Source: Serinus canaria
Lineage: Eukaryota; Chordata; Aves; Passeriformes; Fringillidae
Direction of reading: 5' to 3'
DNA: 64,000 nucleotides
NCBI RefSeq assembly: GCF_022539315.1
Contig: NC_066316.1
Span: forward strand, 34,287,245 to 34,351,244
Position 1 is the first letter of the stretch. Each line of letters starts with the position of its first letter. Below the pieces are notes generated by a model. The model worked only from the letters and a program-made list of their open reading frames with translations. It was not told where the DNA came from and ran no database searches. Shown piece by piece: positions 34,101-45,190 of this stretch. The position numbers and the translations under genes are program-made.

Positions 34101-37100
34101 CATTCATTGTATTTGGGGCCTAGGGTGTCACCTGATTTAAGCTGTGTGAGTCCCCTGCACTGTGCACCAGCATGGCATCTGCTCCTTCACACTGCTAAAG
34201 GGAGCAACGGCTTGGAAAAAAGCAGTGGGGTTTTTGTTTCTCTGGGAAGGAAAGGGAAAGCAGGGCTCCAATCCATGCTTACAACAGACTTTTTAGTCTG
34301 TGTAGATCCACTGAGAGGTTTGGGGGTGTTTTATCTGTAGATCAAGAATGATACTTTGCTATTAGATACAAAGTTGTACTTTCTTTGTTCCTTTACAAAA
34401 TGAATAGATTCCATTAAACAAACGAAAAAGTTCTACTTTGTATTATTCTGGAGCATGAGTTTTGCTGAGATTTCTCCTAACCAGATTTCTGTGAAGGCAG
34501 TATTGACAGTCCCAGTCAGAACTGGGAAGTAGTGACTACACACTATTGAATCTCCTAAACTGTGTGCTGGATCTGTGTTTATCAGAGTACCTTTTCCCAT
34601 CTGAGTCTTTCAGACTGCCATAACAGAAGTTCCCTTTATAACATGTGCTTCAATTCCTGCTATGTACAAATGTAAGGAGTATCTCCTTCAGTGTTTCCCA
34701 GCACTGCTGATGTTTTACCTTTTAAAGTCAGAGTCCTTTTTGGAAGCATGTTGATTACTTTTCCCTGACCACAAACACTTGAAAACTCTTGAATGTTAGT
34801 GAAGAGACAGAATTAGCAAGCTATTCTTTCTGTGTATGAAGCAAGATTTTTTATACTGACCCTTTATTAGCAACTTGACTTTTATAAGATCTGAGAGAGC
34901 TGCTATGTACTACAAACAGATGGTTTAAATGCACATGTCACTGTATGGCAAACTGCAACATTTTCTGGAGAAGTGCAGATTATAAGTCCTTGATTTTTGG
35001 TGTCAGGCACTGCTGTCCGTTCCATGTGCAAGCTGAAATTCTTTGCTGGTGCCATGAGCTTTGCCTCTGCAGGAGTAAGCAGTTTATCTCCTGTAATCTC
35101 CTGTGCCACAGAAATTAATTTGTGTACTCTCTTTGTACCACAGTAGTGTGTGTCATTGTTTCCCTTTTCAAGGGGTTCCAATATCTCAGCAACATTGGCA
35201 CCATAAAGAAAAACAAAAGTGGGCTTTGTCTGAAATCTATTTGAGCAAGTAGTGTGGAGTTAGCAGCAGGATCTCTGAGCACTGTGGGCTGAGTTAAATA
35301 TGTGCCCTTTATGGGAAAGTCAAGTGGGCTCAGTGTAGGTGTGAGTAAACTGGTTTGGGTAAGCAAGAGCTGAGCATCATCTTCTAGAGGAAAACATTTT
35401 AGATTTCTTTTGTTGTTGTTGTTGTTGCTTTTTTTAAATTTTTTTTATTATTATTGCTTAACCCTTTCTTTGTTTCATGCTCATACTCTGTATCCATGGT
35501 ATTGTACCTTGTTTGGCAGTGCAAGAACTGTTTGTTTTGGAGCACACAGGGTGATATGACTAGCACTTGCCACATGTGATTCAGTTTCACCCCCTTTCTT
35601 GTCAGAGGGATGAAGTTCTGTACCCTCAGTGCACTGCATTGCTCTGAAAGTCTGTACAAAATAAAAATATCTCAGTGGCTGTTTTATGAGAAACTGGAGG
35701 TACTGAGTTTTGCTAAGACAGAAAGGTTGAATTGATAGCTATAGTTCCTTATGGAGGCTTAGACTGACCTGTAGGTGTACCAGGCCAGGTCCCAAAATGC
35801 AAGATCCAAGGTGCTATTTTGTGAGGTGAGCTTGTCTGCATGGGAGGATAGACTTTACTCTTTGTGTGGTCTGAAATAGAATATATGCATCCAGGAATTT
35901 AAAAATATCATAGACATCATCACCTGCTGCTATAAGAAAAGGTGAGTGAACACTCACCTTTCATATTTCTTCTGTGATGAGGAAAACATGGGTCCAAATT
36001 CCCTTAGGCCATGGACACTTATCCCTGATTATCCCTCACCACTTGCTTCTTATGACAAGACTTTGATGGCTGCCACATAATGTTTTAAATGGTGCCTGCT
36101 CTGCTTTGGGAGGTTTGACTCACAAGAGGGCTGTGGGGGCTGCTGGCAGCCAGTACCTCTTGTGGGGTGCCTGTCAGGTCACTCTCAAGTCACTGAAGTG
36201 AGGTATGGGTGGATTCAGAGGTCTGAATTCTACCTCAGTTGCACCTTGGACACAGGAGTAATTTTTTTCTGAGGCGGTTGAACAAATGTTTATATGAAGG
36301 TTGGCAAGAGGAATTTAGTTCAAAATAGCTCTCATTCAGGTAGGAATAATGAAGAGATTATATACCTAAAAATTTAGAGACAAATAGAAACATGTAAGCA
36401 GCCCTGCAGTACTCATTTTGTGTTCATGCAATGCCCTGAAATTAAAGCATAAGTTTGAAGTAACAGTGATGATGACTTCTCTGCTTTCCACAGAGCTCTT
36501 TCAGAAGAAGGTAATTTATTTAAGACTAGAGTGTGATTTAACTTGCCAGACCTTTCTCAGAGCTTAAATAAAACTGCAATGATTATACATTTTCATCTGT
36601 CTCAGCAAGAAAACCATCAATTATGTTGGTCTGACCTGCCCCTTCCAGCAAAGGAAGAGATACATTTAGAATATGTCACCCACCCACAGAGAAAATATAA
36701 TTTGGACTGTCTGGATTATGATTTTGTTGGGGGCCATTCCACTGTGCTTTCCTGGTTTCTGCTAAGGTATTATGCATTAATTTTTCTTTTTGAAGCACAG
36801 CTTTCATGCCTCACTGGGAATTGCAGTTAGCTTAGACCTGTGGATGCCTGTCCAGAAAACTTCCTCCCTCGGTTCTCCTCCCCACCATGGCTTTGGTCTG
36901 CTCATGGATCTGCCCCACTCACTCTCAGGCAAACTTTTTCTACTTTTCTATTTTGACTACTGCTCCTGCTTAACATCATTCAGACCCCAGCCCCAGCCAG
37001 GTGCCATCACTCTCTGGCACTGCCATTTTCCCAAGAAATAGAGGGCAGAGGAAAGGACTTGCAGTTCAGCAGTGCTGGAGGGCTGTGCCAGCTTTGTAGC

Positions 37101-38670
37101 ATGAGATTTCTTTTTTATTTTTAAATTTTTTTAGAAAATGTGCCATTTTCTATTTCCAAAAAATGGTTTAAACAAGTCAAAGTGACTTTTTAAAGTGCAA
37201 TACATGGTTTCTCAGATTGGATGCACAATGAAGAGCACTGAGTAACCATGCTATTGTGCTGCCTGCAAACTAAGAATTAGTGTCGTGTGTCAGAATTCCC
37301 CTGAAGGTACATATTTAGTCTAAAAGCAAAGAATTTCTGTTAAAGGCACTGAAAAAACTGCACATAACCCTGGGCATGGTTTTGGAATTTCTGTAGCATG
37401 TTCAAACAAAACAACATTTTTTTTTAGGTGAAAACTTAGAAGCAGAAATTTAGAGAAACTGTAGGATGTTTGCTCTCTGCTTAAAGCTACACATAACCCT
37501 TTACTACAAAAGTGGATTTTGTGTCCAGATCAAAAGCCAAATTCATCCTTAAGCATGCTATTAAATTTATTTAACAGCTCACAGAAAACTTTTATTGATC
37601 CAGTATCTCCTACAGTTTGTATTGCTAGTGATGTCCCATGCCAAAGTCATGGACTGGTTGGATAAGGATTGAGAAAACATTTGTCATTAAAAAAAAAAAA
37701 ATCTGGAACTACCCTGGCATTTAGCACTTGTTTGAAATAAGGCAGGAAGTGATGAAATTGTTTTATATGTAGTAATGACAACTTGATCAAGGAAACACCT
37801 TTCACAAAAGGTCTTCAGCAAATCAGGAAGCATGGGAATGCTGTAGAAAGCATTTTGGAAAGCCAAGCTGAAATTCAGTTCTGTGGTAGAAACCAGTAAA
37901 CTGAAGTTAAGAAATTAGTTTCAGTTTTGCAATCTCTTAAAAATGGTAGTCTCATGCTCCTTGCACTGCATAACATTTTCCTTTACATATTTTGTACTTT
38001 TCAAAAAACATTATTTCTTCCTAACAGCATTACTTCTGTTTGGAAATGTTTTCTCCAAGCCTTCTCAGTTAAAAATCTTCCTGATACCTTTAGTTTAGAA
38101 AAACATAACCTGTGCAACAAGGGAGGTTGCTACCAAAGGCAAATCAGAAAACAACCCCAAACCACCTTCTGCCCCTCAGTCATCTCCTGCTGCTGCTTTG
38201 CTGGGACCTGCAGGTGGCTTGGCTCCTTGCAGGGTCAGCAGCCCATGGCCAGGATGTCCAGCCCCACATCCCAGGACGTTCTGCACGGCCACGCCGCCCA
38301 TGGCCCTCCCCAGGCAGCGCTCATCGCTGCTCTGGCTGTGCCACAGGCTGCTCCAGCTGCATCCCTCCCAGCTGGAGCTGCTCTGCTGCCCAACAGGGGC
38401 TCTCAGGCTGATGTCTCTCGCCTGATGGGGCTGCTCTGGGGAGCAGCTTGAGAACCGCGGACCTGTGAGCGCATTTCCATTTTCTGGTGGCTGAAGAAGG
38501 CATCTCAGGGCTCGAAGCTGCTTTTGGGAGGAAAGCGAGCTATGGACTTGAATGAGTGACAGCATTATAAATGAGGCTGTTAGGGTTTGTGCTGGTTTCC
38601 TGAAGACCTGCTGTTGGTGGAGGTGCTGGTGAGAGACATGCCACAGTGAGGGCCAAGCTGTGCAGCCTCA
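31189..38670. other. Upstream of VIT coding start; no gene recognised
   Basis: Either the first VIT intron or intergenic DNA, depending on where the non-coding first exon lies. It contains a (TTG)n tract at 35409-35427. A GC-rich stretch at 38.16-38.46 kb is open in two overlapping frames, but I recognise no protein in it. Confidence 0.5.
35409..35427. repeat. (TTG)n microsatellite with flanking T-rich tract
   Basis: About six ttg units, followed by T-rich and (TTA)n sequence to about 35455. Read on the minus strand it is A-rich and may be an old retroposon tail. Confidence 0.75.
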
Positions 38671-38932
38671 TGGCATGTGTGTGTGCTGGCATGTGTGTGG
38701 CTGGCATGTGTGTGTGCTGGCATGTGTGCTGGCATGTGTGTGTGCTGGCATGTGTGTGTGCTGGCATGTGTGTGTGCTGGCATGTGTGTGGCTGGCATGT
38801 GTGTGTGCTGGCATGTGTGCTGGCATGTGTGTGTGCTGGCATGTGTGTGTGCTGGCATGTGTGCTGGCATGTGTGCTGGCATCTGTGTGTGCTGGCATGT
38901 GTGTGTGCTGGCATGTGTGCTGGCATGTGGGC
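38671..38932. repeat. GT-rich minisatellite, 18 units with higher-order pattern
   Basis: Eighteen head-to-tail units all begin tggcatgtg. Three length classes occur: A, 16 bases (tggcatgtgtgtgtgc); B, 15 bases (tggcatgtgtgtggc); C, 12 bases (tggcatgtgtgc). The order is A B A C A A, A B A C A A, C C A A C C. The first six units (38671-38761) and the next six (38762-38852) are two copies of a 91-base block. The array is open in several frames on both strands, which is a composition effect and not evidence of a protein. Confidence 0.95.
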
Positions 38933-40779
38933 TGGCAGCCCTTGGCAGCTGGCAGCGGTGGGCTCTCTAACATATGGGTCATGTGGACGACGTGAGGAAT
39001 AGCTAAGCTTCCAAAACTGCATTCCTCAGTATCTGAGTGCCCTGGAGGGGAAATGAAAAGCTAGAAAACATGGTGGCAGAGAAAATGGCCTTCAGAGCCC
39101 AGTCCTGGATGCTGTGACAGTGTAGGTACAGCCAGAAATTGCTGAGAAATGTGTCTCAGAACCAGGCTAACGCTGTTTTACTAAATTTGCATTTTAGAGC
39201 ATTTTAAAACCTGTTGTTTTGCATAGAGGTGGATCACAGGATTCTGTTTCTGAGAGACCAAGACAAAAAAGGGAAACCACTTGGACTTGGAGCAGGAACT
39301 TGTAATTTGTGGTCTTTTGTTTTGAAAACAAACTAGGCCTACAGTCCTCAGTATTGCATAATCTACTTCCATGCTCAGGAATTTTGAACTTTGGCTTTAG
39401 GAGATTACCATGTGAACTCCTACTTCAAATCTAATTGTTGCCTAACCTACGTATTTCCTTCTACATACAGATTTCACCAACAAGAATAGAAGATGTAGAC
39501 CACGGAAGACTGAGTTTCTGCCCCAAATTACCACCTATTTTGAGATGCAATTTGGTGGAAAGGCTTTCTCCAAAACAGGGGAGACTGACTTCCTGCATAA
39601 GTATTTGCCCTTGCAAGCATTTGTATGAAGTTGCTCTGTTGGATCTACTCTAAACTTCTCTAACCTCTCACTCCCCTCACCTGGACACTCCTCTCCTTCC
39701 CATGCAGCCTCATTTCCATACAGCCTCTTTATCCCTGTGCTTCATGTCCTAAAGCTTCTTCAACCAAGCCCAGGAGGACAAAATTTTCAAGTGTTGAAGA
39801 TGCATTGCAGAAGAGGTGAGAAGGATGGGCTCCCACCAAGGCAAGCAGGACGGGCTCCCGTCATCCTGAGCTGGCTGGCAGCTGTTAAATTACCCCTGTA
39901 GTCAGGGAGCCCTTGCCCTTTTGTAGCTCTGACTCACTGGTGTTGTCCACAGCCAGAAAACACAGCCTTGCTGCCAGCTTTCCTCTATGTCTCACCCCTG
40001 TTCTTTGGGCTGAAGGGTAAATGATTGATTTGGGGGAAACAAGAAAGAATGGATCCTTCTGAGTCCCTAAAGGAACCTGGCAGGGAGATCGAGAGGCACA
40101 GACATGGCCGTGTCCAAACTTCCCTGTAAATGAGTGATTTTTGAGAGGTAAAAATTTCCACAGTTTTTTGTACAAGCCTGAAGGTGTTGGAAATCCCCAG
40201 ATCATCCTGGTGGGGACATTAAAGGGCTGCACGAACCTACACAAGAACATTCAGAATCTTCCCGAAAATTCTGGCGCACGTGTGCCTGTCTCTTGGCAAT
40301 TCTGTGCCTTTTTCACACTGCTGAAACAAGCTGCCAGCTGAAGCACTGCCGGCTGCTGTGTTCCATGTGTTACATTTACCAAGATATTTTATAAGGTGGT
40401 AGTCTGAGCAACAGTTTGCAAATGCAGGCTGAATGTGTTTTTTATATCTGTGACTGTGGGATGCTCTGTGGAAGGAGGCACATTAAGGATAGCTGACACA
40501 GATTGTGTTCTTAATGTGCCACTGCCCTCTCCATGCACTCTGAAGTTCTGGAGATAAAGCAAAGGTGGGATGGACTTCATGGGTGCTAAGATGTCAGTTC
40601 AGCCCCTACAGCAAGACTGATGTTAAGAACTGCCCAAACCTAGATAATTTGAATGGAGCAGAGATGTTTATAAACACTCTTCTGAATGGGAATGTGCTTC
40701 CAGTTCAGGAAATGAGATAGAGATTTGGGTGTTCTGCTTAAAAAGGGAAGCAAAAGGGCAGAAAGGGGGGATTTTTGCC

Positions 40780-40840
40780 TTTTTTTTTTTTTTTTTGGTT
40801 GGTTTTGGTTTTATTTTTTGTTTGGTTGTTTTTTTAAATT
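40780..40840. repeat. Poly(T) and T/G-rich tract
   Basis: Seventeen T bases (40780-40796) are followed by ggttggttttggtttt-type sequence to about 40840. It may be the A-rich tail of a minus-strand retroposon, but no body was recognised. Confidence 0.7.
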
Positions 40841-41551
40841 GAAATGAATTTTCATGAGAAGTATGGATGCTTCCAAGCCATTGGGAAATTTTCTTTCTAT
40901 TCAACACTTTCTGTTTGGTGTTTTTTCCCAGGCCTCAGTCACTGAAAAATGAGCCCAAAGAGGAAAGGCAGGCCAAGGGAACCCAGCTAAGTCCTGCTGG
41001 AGAGGAGAACAGAGAAGATGGCAAGAGAGATGAGGGTGAGCTGGCTGCAGAAGGAGGGAATGGGCTCTGTTCTCTGCTGGCAGGGCACCTGCAGGGGATG
41101 TGGTGGCAGCCCTCAGACAGCACTAAATGTAGAGTTGCCCCAGAACAGACTTAGGTGCAGAATGTTTGCAGAGCCCAGAGCAAATACTTGGGTAGCTGGC
41201 CCACGAGTGCCCTGCTGCCAGGACTGCCCAAACCTGGCAGCTCCCGGTGTTTGCAAGGGGCAGCTACTCCCACACGGGCTGCAGTCACAGCTGGCCAGCA
41301 CAGCCACCCCACAGGCGCCTTTGGAGCCTACAGAATTTCAGTAGATCCTGCCTTGTCTGTGGGCCACAGTGCTGGAAGGAAAGTTCATCAGTTCACGCTC
41401 CTGTTGTATCTGAACAAGCCCCTTCCCATCCCTCTTTTGGCATCAGCTTGCTTTCCAGCGGGCATCGCCCCGAGGCAGCACAAAGCAGTTTCACTCCTGC
41501 CCTGCTCGCAGCGCTGCTGCAGCCCCTGCGCTGGGGCTCAGCGGTTCACAA

Positions 41552-41560
41552 GGGCGGGGC
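41552..41560 (+). promoter_or_regulatory. GC box in a GC-rich patch
   Basis: The motif gggcggggc is an Sp1-type site in the most CpG-dense part of the upstream region (about 41.44-41.96 kb). It could belong to the unlocated VIT promoter, but no transcription start or first exon is visible. Confidence 0.25.
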
Positions 41561-42692
41561 AGGCTCTGGCAAGACAGACAGGCAGAGTTTAATTTACTGA
41601 CAGAAATACAATCTAAACAGCCACAGATTTTCTGGGCATTTCTGCGCCTCTCCGAGCCTCTTGTGTGGCAGCGGGAAGCTGCGCTGCCTGTGCTTCATTT
41701 ACCCAGGTTTTCCAAGAGGGAAATGTGCAGCAAATAAAGGAACTGGGATGCAAAGAGTGGCAGCTGCTTTAGGACTGTTAGAGAGGCTTTTACGGGCGAA
41801 TGAACCGTCAATTTGTAGTAAGACATTGTTTTCTAAACATAGCATGAAAACTGTTATCTTGCCTGGCTGGTCATTAGAAGAGAGATAATTATGGTCTGTG
41901 TGCCGCAGCCGGGCCCAGAACAGGGGCTGCATTGTCCCAGGGCCCAGCTGAGCTCCAGCACAGGCTCCCCAGGCAACGCTGGGACAAGGGGGCTCCTTGT
42001 GCCCCGGCAAGTTCAAAAGAGGAATTGAAGTGCTCTAAGTAGGTGTTAAGCACCTATTTCTCTCTCCGACTCTGGACTTAAAAATCTACTCCACAAGGGA
42101 AAGATGTGGAGGGCAGATCTTCGACTACTCTAGCTGCGTCCTCCCTGCTTTTTGTACAATACTTGCTATGATTATTGTTTTTCTTTTATTAAAAGAAAAA
42201 AATCAAACCCCAAACCATCAGTTTTGAGATTCTGCGTTTCTGTTTTTCAACACAGATAAATGGAATCTGTATGATGGACAGGTTTTTCAGAAGGAAGGAC
42301 ATATTACATGTTCAGTGTCCACTTCCTGAGCCCTGAATGAGAAACCTAAACTTCAGCTGATGCTGCAGCAGGCTGGAGGAGTCCTGGTGTGTACCCAGAG
42401 CTTCAGCGGGCAAGAACATCTCTCCAGGACTGCCAGGAAATTCCAGGCTTTTGTTTTTCATTACCCATCCAGGAAAGAGCCTGCCACCCCAGCCACCTGC
42501 AATGGGCCAGCACACACCTCGCTGCTCTGGCCCCTGCCCATGCCAGTCCCACTCTATGGGCAGTTCATGTCTGCGAGTGCCACAGCACTTTTTTTTTCAG
42601 GAATACAGTCAGAGTTGCAGGTAGCAAACTGAGTTATCGCTTTTCCTTGCTCATTTCAACCAGGTGCCTTAAATGATTTACCTATCAACACT

Positions 42693-42803
42693 TAAACTGA
42701 AAGAGAATAGGTTTAGATTAGGGATTAGGAAGAAATTCTTTGCTGTGAGTGTCATGAGGCACTGCCCCAGCTTGGCCAGAGAAGCTGTGGATGTCATGTG
42801 AAG
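42693..42803 (+). mobile_element. CR1 LINE fragment
   Basis: This short piece of the CR1 3' region has the landmarks gaaattctttgctgtgag, tgaggcactgcccc and ccagagaagctgtgg. The tail that normally follows is missing, so the copy is truncated at both ends. Confidence 0.7.
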
Positions 42804-45044
42804 TGTTTTCTGACTAGAGCTGTATTTGTGGTTCAGAGGGGGAAAGGAAAAAGTTCAAAATTCTCCAGGCAGACAGATGCAGTCAAGTTTTTGATGCCAT
42901 TGTTACATAATCATCAGGTTTATTTTTAGCAATGTTTTCTAAGAAGCAATGGCCAGAAATAATAAATAATTCTGACATTTCTCATGAAGTAATTGGCCTG
43001 TTTTTCAGCTTCTGTGTTCACACTGTGGCTCAGGTAGTGCCCTTTTAGAAATACTCCAATTGATTTTGACAAAGAGTGTAACAATTTCCTACTACTTTTG
43101 TGGAGGTCAGTAACTAGGTGAAAAGGGAACACCTTGTTAATGCCTCCTCAAAAGGAAAGGCTTTTGTAGGATCTTGTCCTTATTAAACAAAAGAGAATCC
43201 AAGAGGAGTGTCTTTCTTGCATTCCAGGTGTGAGGAAACCTGGTGTAGCTAGTAAAACTGCTTGGTTCAACCAGTCAGTGCTAAGTGCTGTAATTATACC
43301 ACTAGGGAAAGCAGTGTCTTACATTAAGTAAAGATAGGAACAATTAAACACCAATTTAAGAGCATAATGTTACTACTACTGGTGGAAACAAAATATTGGC
43401 CGTACATTCAAAATTTCTTCTTAAAAAAATGCTTTTTATGTACTGAATAACTAAAATACAGGAAGTTCTTTTTGTCATCCCAGTGAGAACAACCTCAGCA
43501 ACTCAAAGGATTAAGTAAAACATGCAAGCAAAGTAAGCCTGTTTAATATAAGATTTGAGTTAATATTAGTATTTGAAAATCAATGTGTTTGTAATGCAGT
43601 TATTTTTGCTTGAGTTCTCTTTGCATCTCTGAAGGAGATCAGTCTTACAGCCACAACTGTCATTCAAGTGATGAACTGGGTAAGGTCTGAAGAATATGGT
43701 AACACAGAAAAACAGATTTTCTTTGAGTGTAGACAAATGCAAAGTGTTTTTAACTTCAGGATCTATATAGGAAAACACAAGCTATAAACATATACAACTC
43801 CATGGCTTTTCTCAGAAAAATGTATTTTAAAAGACATCTAAACAAAATTTTCTCTGTGTGTGTTTTCTTGTTTTGGTGTTTGGTTTAAATTTTGGAGACG
43901 TTAGAGGAAAAACAGTATGCTCTAAAGAAGGACTTGCCTCTGTAATGTGTAATTTTACTTTTTGCTCTGAATGTAGTCTAGTTCCCCCTAAACTCTAGGA
44001 ACAAAATATTAACTAGAGTTGATATTTAGCTTGGGGCATTTGGTTCATGTTTGTACTGGTCGGAGAGAAACCACATTTTGAAGAGACTTATCAAGACTCT
44101 AATCTCTCTGCAGAGAGCTGAGTGGCTGTGGCAGGCTTGACAATGCTATTCATTTTTGGAGCCTCACCACCAAAACAAGCAGTCAGCACAAAAGGATGTA
44201 TGGAGTCTAGGCTACTGTACTGTTCATACATCTCTATCTATCCACTACCAGGAGAGTTCACACCACAGAAACACACATCACTAGATGTGGAAAATAGAAT
44301 AATACCATTTTCCACTCTGTGCCTTGGAGATTAGTGCTCCCCAGAGTCAGGTAGTGTTTATTAATGATACAACACACACCCATCTATTGATCAAAGAGAG
44401 TTTGGTTTGTCTGTCTTGAAACCAAAACAGTTTTAAACTGAGGAGCAAGTTGCATTGTCTATCACAAACTATTTGAACAGAAGGCTTGAATAAATGTCTG
44501 TTGGTGTGTGGCTTATATACACCATTCTTTATCACACAGTTAAGCCCTTGCTGTTCAGGCAGTGAGTACATGTGTCCACTTTAACAGTAGGGGCTTAATG
44601 CTTTCATAAATACTTTATGAAGTATATATGAGTAAAGTACAGTTTCATTCTACATTTATGTCTTCATCTTCTTTGGTCTTTGATCCTAAGCACACAGCTG
44701 GAATGCTAAATAAAACATTATGTCCCTGCAGTTTCTCAGCACTGAAAATATTTAACTATTATCAACAGGCAAAAAGCACAGCTTCCCCCTCTCCCCCCTA
44801 AATAAATATAGCAGAAAACAATGTCAGAATTACCTTGCTTGAGGTGTGCAACTTTTTATTCCTTTTCTCCACACAGTATGAAAGTGGGTTTTTTTCCAAG
44901 CTTTTCTGTATCCCAAACTCCAGCCAACATTATTCTAGAGAAGGAGAGGCAGGCAGCAGAGGGAGGCCTGGACACCTTTTTTCTTTCAGAGAGAAGCTAA
45001 TCAAACATTCCCATCAAGCTCCTAGCTCTGTGAAAGGCACATTG

Positions 45045-45128
45045 CTCTCTCTCTCCCCCCTCCCTCCCTCTGCTCCTCTCCCCTCTCTGTCTTTCTCTCT
45101 CTCTTTCCCTCTCACTCCCGCACACACA
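45045..45128. repeat. CT-rich tract with short CA run
   Basis: Imperfect (CT)n and CCCT sequence ending in cacacacaca-like bases. On the minus strand it is GA-rich, as seen in some 5' UTRs and promoters. It explains the long open frame across 44835-45350. Confidence 0.8.
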
Positions 45129-45175
45129 GACTACAGAGCTCCTTACACTGATTTAGCAGCTGAATTAGGCGGTCC

Positions 45176-45190
45176 TATTTTAAATATATG
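45176..45190 (-). promoter_or_regulatory. TATA-like element (candidate)
   Basis: On the minus strand catatatttaaaatag resembles a TATA box, and GA-rich sequence begins about 50 bases downstream. The orientation suits VIT, about 14 kb upstream of the start exon. There is no direct evidence of transcription. Confidence 0.2.

Larger units (their letters stand above)
38933..42692. other. No gene recognised; GC-rich patch and T/G tract
   Basis: Holds a T/G tract at 40780-40840 and a GC-rich patch at about 41.2-42.0 kb with a GC box. Open frames overlap on both strands and none is recognisable. Confidence 0.5.

Noticed and set aside
37927..38451. 174-codon open frame
   Set aside because: The second half is GC-rich and open in another frame as well, the first half is unlike protein, and there is no similarity I recognise.
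38540..39022. Several long overlapping open frames on both strands (Cys/His/Thr-rich repeats)
   Set aside because: They are translations of the GT-rich minisatellite. A tandem array without stops is open in several frames.
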